Source: Thioalkalivibrio sp.
GTDB taxonomy: Bacteria; Pseudomonadota; Gammaproteobacteria; Ectothiorhodospirales; Ectothiorhodospiraceae
DNA: 7,904 nucleotides
Direction of reading: 5' to 3'
NCBI GenBank assembly: GCA_007120155.1
Contig: SKOF01000297.1
Coordinates: 1-7,904, forward strand
Both the position numbers and the translations under genes were made by a program. The notes below the pieces were generated by a model that searched no databases, was not told where the DNA came from, and saw only the letters and a list, made by a program, of their open reading frames with translations. Each line of letters begins with the position of its first letter. Position 1 is the first letter of the stretch. This document shows, piece by piece, positions 5,965 through 7,904 of this stretch.

Positions 5965-7904
5965 GGTCCCTCCACCTCAAGCTGGTCCGGGAACTGTGGC
6001 AGATGCGCGGCCAGGTGCTCGCCATATCGGTGGTGATCGCCGGCGGCATGGCGACCCTGGTGATGTCGTTCATCTCGCTGGACACGCTGACCGTCACCCA
6101 GGGCGCCTACTACAAGGAATACCGGTTTGCCCATGTGTTCGCCTCCCTCAAGCGCGCCCCCGAGTCCCTGCGCGAGCGCATCGAGGCCATCCCGGGCGTG
6201 CAGCACCTGGAGACCCGCGTGGTCTCCGGGGCCAACCTGGACATTCCCGATTTCGACGATCCGGCGCGCGGTATCCTCGTCTCGCTCCCCGACGGCCGCA
6301 ACGCAGAACTGAACCGCCTCTTCCTGCGCGAGGGACGCCTCCCGGATCCGATCCGCGCCGGGGAGGTGGTTGTCCACGAGTCCTTTGCCCAGGCCCACGC
6401 CTTTCGCCCCGGGGACCGGATCGGCGCGGTGATCAACGGCCGGCGCCAGAATCTGGAAATCGTCGGCATCGCCCTTTCCCCCGAGTTCATCTATCACGTG
6501 GCGCCGGGCGAACTGTTTCCGGACTTCGAGCGCCTGGGGATCCTGTGGATGAGCCGCACGCAGCTGGCCCACGCCTTCGACATGGACGGGGCCTTCAACG
6601 ATCTGGTCCTTACCCTGACCCGGGACGCGCGCAGCCAGGACGTCATCGACCGGCTGGATCTCCTGCTGGCCCCCTACGGGGGGCAGGGCGCGATCGACCG
6701 CGACGATCAGCTCTCGCATCGCTACCTGGAGATGGAACTGGAGCAGCTGCGTGTCCTGGCCACCGTGTTCCCGGCCATCTTCCTGGGCGTGGCGGCATTC
6801 CTGCTGAACGTGGTGCTCAGCCGGCTGATCAACACCCAGCGCGATCAGGTGGCCATCCTCAAGGCCTTCGGGTACGGCAACTGGGCGGTCGGGATGCACT
6901 ACGCCCAGATGGTCCTGGTGATCATCGTGCTGGGCCTGGCGATCGGCACCGCGGCGGGGCTCTGGCTCGGGCAGATGCTGGCCGCCCTTTACCAGGAATT
7001 CTTCCGCTTCCCCTACCTGGAGTTCCAGCTCAGCCCCCGCTCGCTGGCGATCGGCACCGTGGTCACGGCCGCCGCCGGCCTGCTGGGCACCTTCTCCGCC
7101 CTGCGCCGGGCCATCGCCCTGCCTCCGGCGGAAGGCATGCGCGCCGAACCCGCCCCCGTGTTCCGGCCCACGGTGGTGGAGCGCCTGGGCCTGCAGCGCC
7201 TGTTCTCCCAGCCCAGCCGGATGATCTTGCGCAACCTGGAACGCCGTCCCCTGAAGGCCCTGCTGACGGTCACGGGCATCGCCTTCGCCTGCGGCATCCT
7301 GATGCTGGGCAACTTTCAGGAGAGCGCCATCAGCTACCTCATCCAGGTGCAGTACGGTCAGGCCCAGCGCGACGATCTGACCGTCACCTTCGTGGAACCC
7401 ACATCGCGCCGGGCCCTGTACGAACTGGCCGCCATGCCCGGCGTGGACCTCGCGGAACCGTTCCGCGCCACGGGCGCCACCCTCAGGCGGGGCACCGCCA
7501 GCTATCGCACCGCCATCCAGGGCATGGAACCGGGAACACGACTGCGCCGTGTGCTGGACGACGAACTGCGCGTCGTCGCCATTCCCTCCGAGGGGCTGGT
7601 ACTGAACGATTTCCTGGCCGAACACCTGGATGCCCGCCCCGGCGACCGGGTCACGGTGGAGTTCCTGGAGGGCCGGCGTGAAACCCATGACGTGCACGTT
7701 GCCGGAGTCGTGCGGGAATTCACCGGCGTATCCGCCTACATGGACATGGAGGCATTGAACCGGCTGATGCGTGAAGGCACGTCCATCTCCGGGGTGTGGC
7801 TCTCAGTCACTTCCGATGCCCACCCAGAGGTGGTCCGGACCCTCAAGGATGTACCCCGGGTGGCGGCCGTGACCGACCGGCTCACCGCCATCCAGAACTT
7901 CTGG
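5961..7904 (+). CDS. FtsX/MacB-type ABC transporter permease, 3' end cut by window edge
   Basis: The frame is open from GTG 5961 to the window edge (648 codons, no stop). It begins with a membrane helix (about 17-38) and a large periplasmic domain (39-262). An FtsX domain of three helices follows (about 264-285, 317-337, 361-380), with the typical INTQRDQVAILKAFGYGNW loop after its first helix. A fifth helix (433-453, ALLTVTGIAFACGILMLGN) opens a second periplasmic domain that runs off the edge. Two FtsX halves in one chain give about 800 residues in the family (YbbP-like), so roughly 150 residues with the last three helices should be missing. GTG 5961 overlaps the ATPase stop (GTGA) and has GGGGA nine bases upstream. 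An in-frame ATG at 6003 would remove the N-terminal region. Its likely role is export or envelope mechanotransmission with the upstream ATPase; the substrate is unknown. Confidence 0.92.
   Translation, partial: MRSLHLKLVRELWQMRGQVLAISVVIAGGMATLVMSFISLDTLTVTQGAYYKEYRFAHVFASLKRAPESLRERIEAIPGVQHLETRVVSGANLDIPDFDDPARGILVSLPDGRNAELNRLFLREGRLPDPIRAGEVVVHESFAQAHAFRPGDRIGAVINGRRQNLEIVGIALSPEFIYHVAPGELFPDFERLGILWMSRTQLAHAFDMDGAFNDLVLTLTRDARSQDVIDRLDLLLAPYGGQGAIDRDDQLSHRYLEMELEQLRVLATVFPAIFLGVAAFLLNVVLSRLINTQRDQVAILKAFGYGNWAVGMHYAQMVLVIIVLGLAIGTAAGLWLGQMLAALYQEFFRFPYLEFQLSPRSLAIGTVVTAAAGLLGTFSALRRAIALPPAEGMRAEPAPVFRPTVVERLGLQRLFSQPSRMILRNLERRPLKALLTVTGIAFACGILMLGNFQESAISYLIQVQYGQAQRDDLTVTFVEPTSRRALYELAAMPGVDLAEPFRATGATLRRGTASYRTAIQGMEPGTRLRRVLDDELRVVAIPSEGLVLNDFLAEHLDARPGDRVTVEFLEGRRETHDVHVAGVVREFTGVSAYMDMEALNRLMREGTSISGVWLSVTSDAHPEVVRTLKDVPRVAAVTDRLTAIQNFW

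Noticed and set aside
5996..7681. A 561-codon plus-strand open frame inside the permease gene
   Set aside because: It is an off-frame reading dominated by Pro, Arg and Gly. The correct permease frame starts at GTG 5961 and stays open to the window edge.
5919..7697. A 592-codon minus-strand open frame across the ABC genes
   Set aside because: It is the antisense shadow of the permease: its translation is rich in His, Gln, Gly, Asp and Glu, with no domain pattern. The plus-strand permease has clear membrane helices and codon bias.

Overview
The window is GC-rich DNA with dense genes, short gaps and strongly GC-biased third codon positions. The gene families (DUF1249/YqiB, SdhB-SdhE-YgfX, ZapG/YhcB, a short DksA/TraR-type zinc-finger protein) point to a gammaproteobacterium. 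A purple-sulfur or halo-alkaliphilic lineage such as the Ectothiorhodospiraceae would fit, but that is a guess from overall character, not from a diagnostic gene. No tRNA, rRNA, CRISPR array, insertion sequence or phage gene was seen.

Layout. (1) Positions 1-404, minus strand: a DUF1249 (YqiB-like) gene whose 3' end is cut off by the window edge. (2) 477-2111, plus strand: a complete phosphoglucomutase, divergent from the first gene across a 72-base gap. (3) 2136-2171: a long imperfect hairpin between convergent genes, probably a shared transcription terminator. (4) 2204-4328, minus strand, read right to left: a small DksA/TraR-type zinc-finger protein, sdhB, sdhE and ygfX. The last three are tightly packed or overlapping. 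The succinate dehydrogenase partners sdhC, sdhD and sdhA are not upstream of sdhB. The ygfX frame runs about 107 codons past the usual end of the family. (5) 4329-4556: a divergent intergenic region with a nested inverted repeat and smaller palindromes. (6) 4557-7904, plus strand: zapG (yhcB), then an ABC-transporter ATPase and a large FtsX/MacB-type permease that runs off the right edge. The spacing (22 bases, then a 4-base overlap) suggests one transcription unit.

Functionally the window is mostly housekeeping: glucose-phosphate interconversion, assembly of succinate dehydrogenase (the iron-sulfur subunit plus the FAD-attachment factor), an envelope/division protein and an envelope ABC exporter. 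I found no convincing undescribed system. The points most worth checking are the long C-terminal extension of YgfX, the separation of sdhB from sdhCDA with a DksA-like gene in front, and the coupling of zapG to an ABC exporter.
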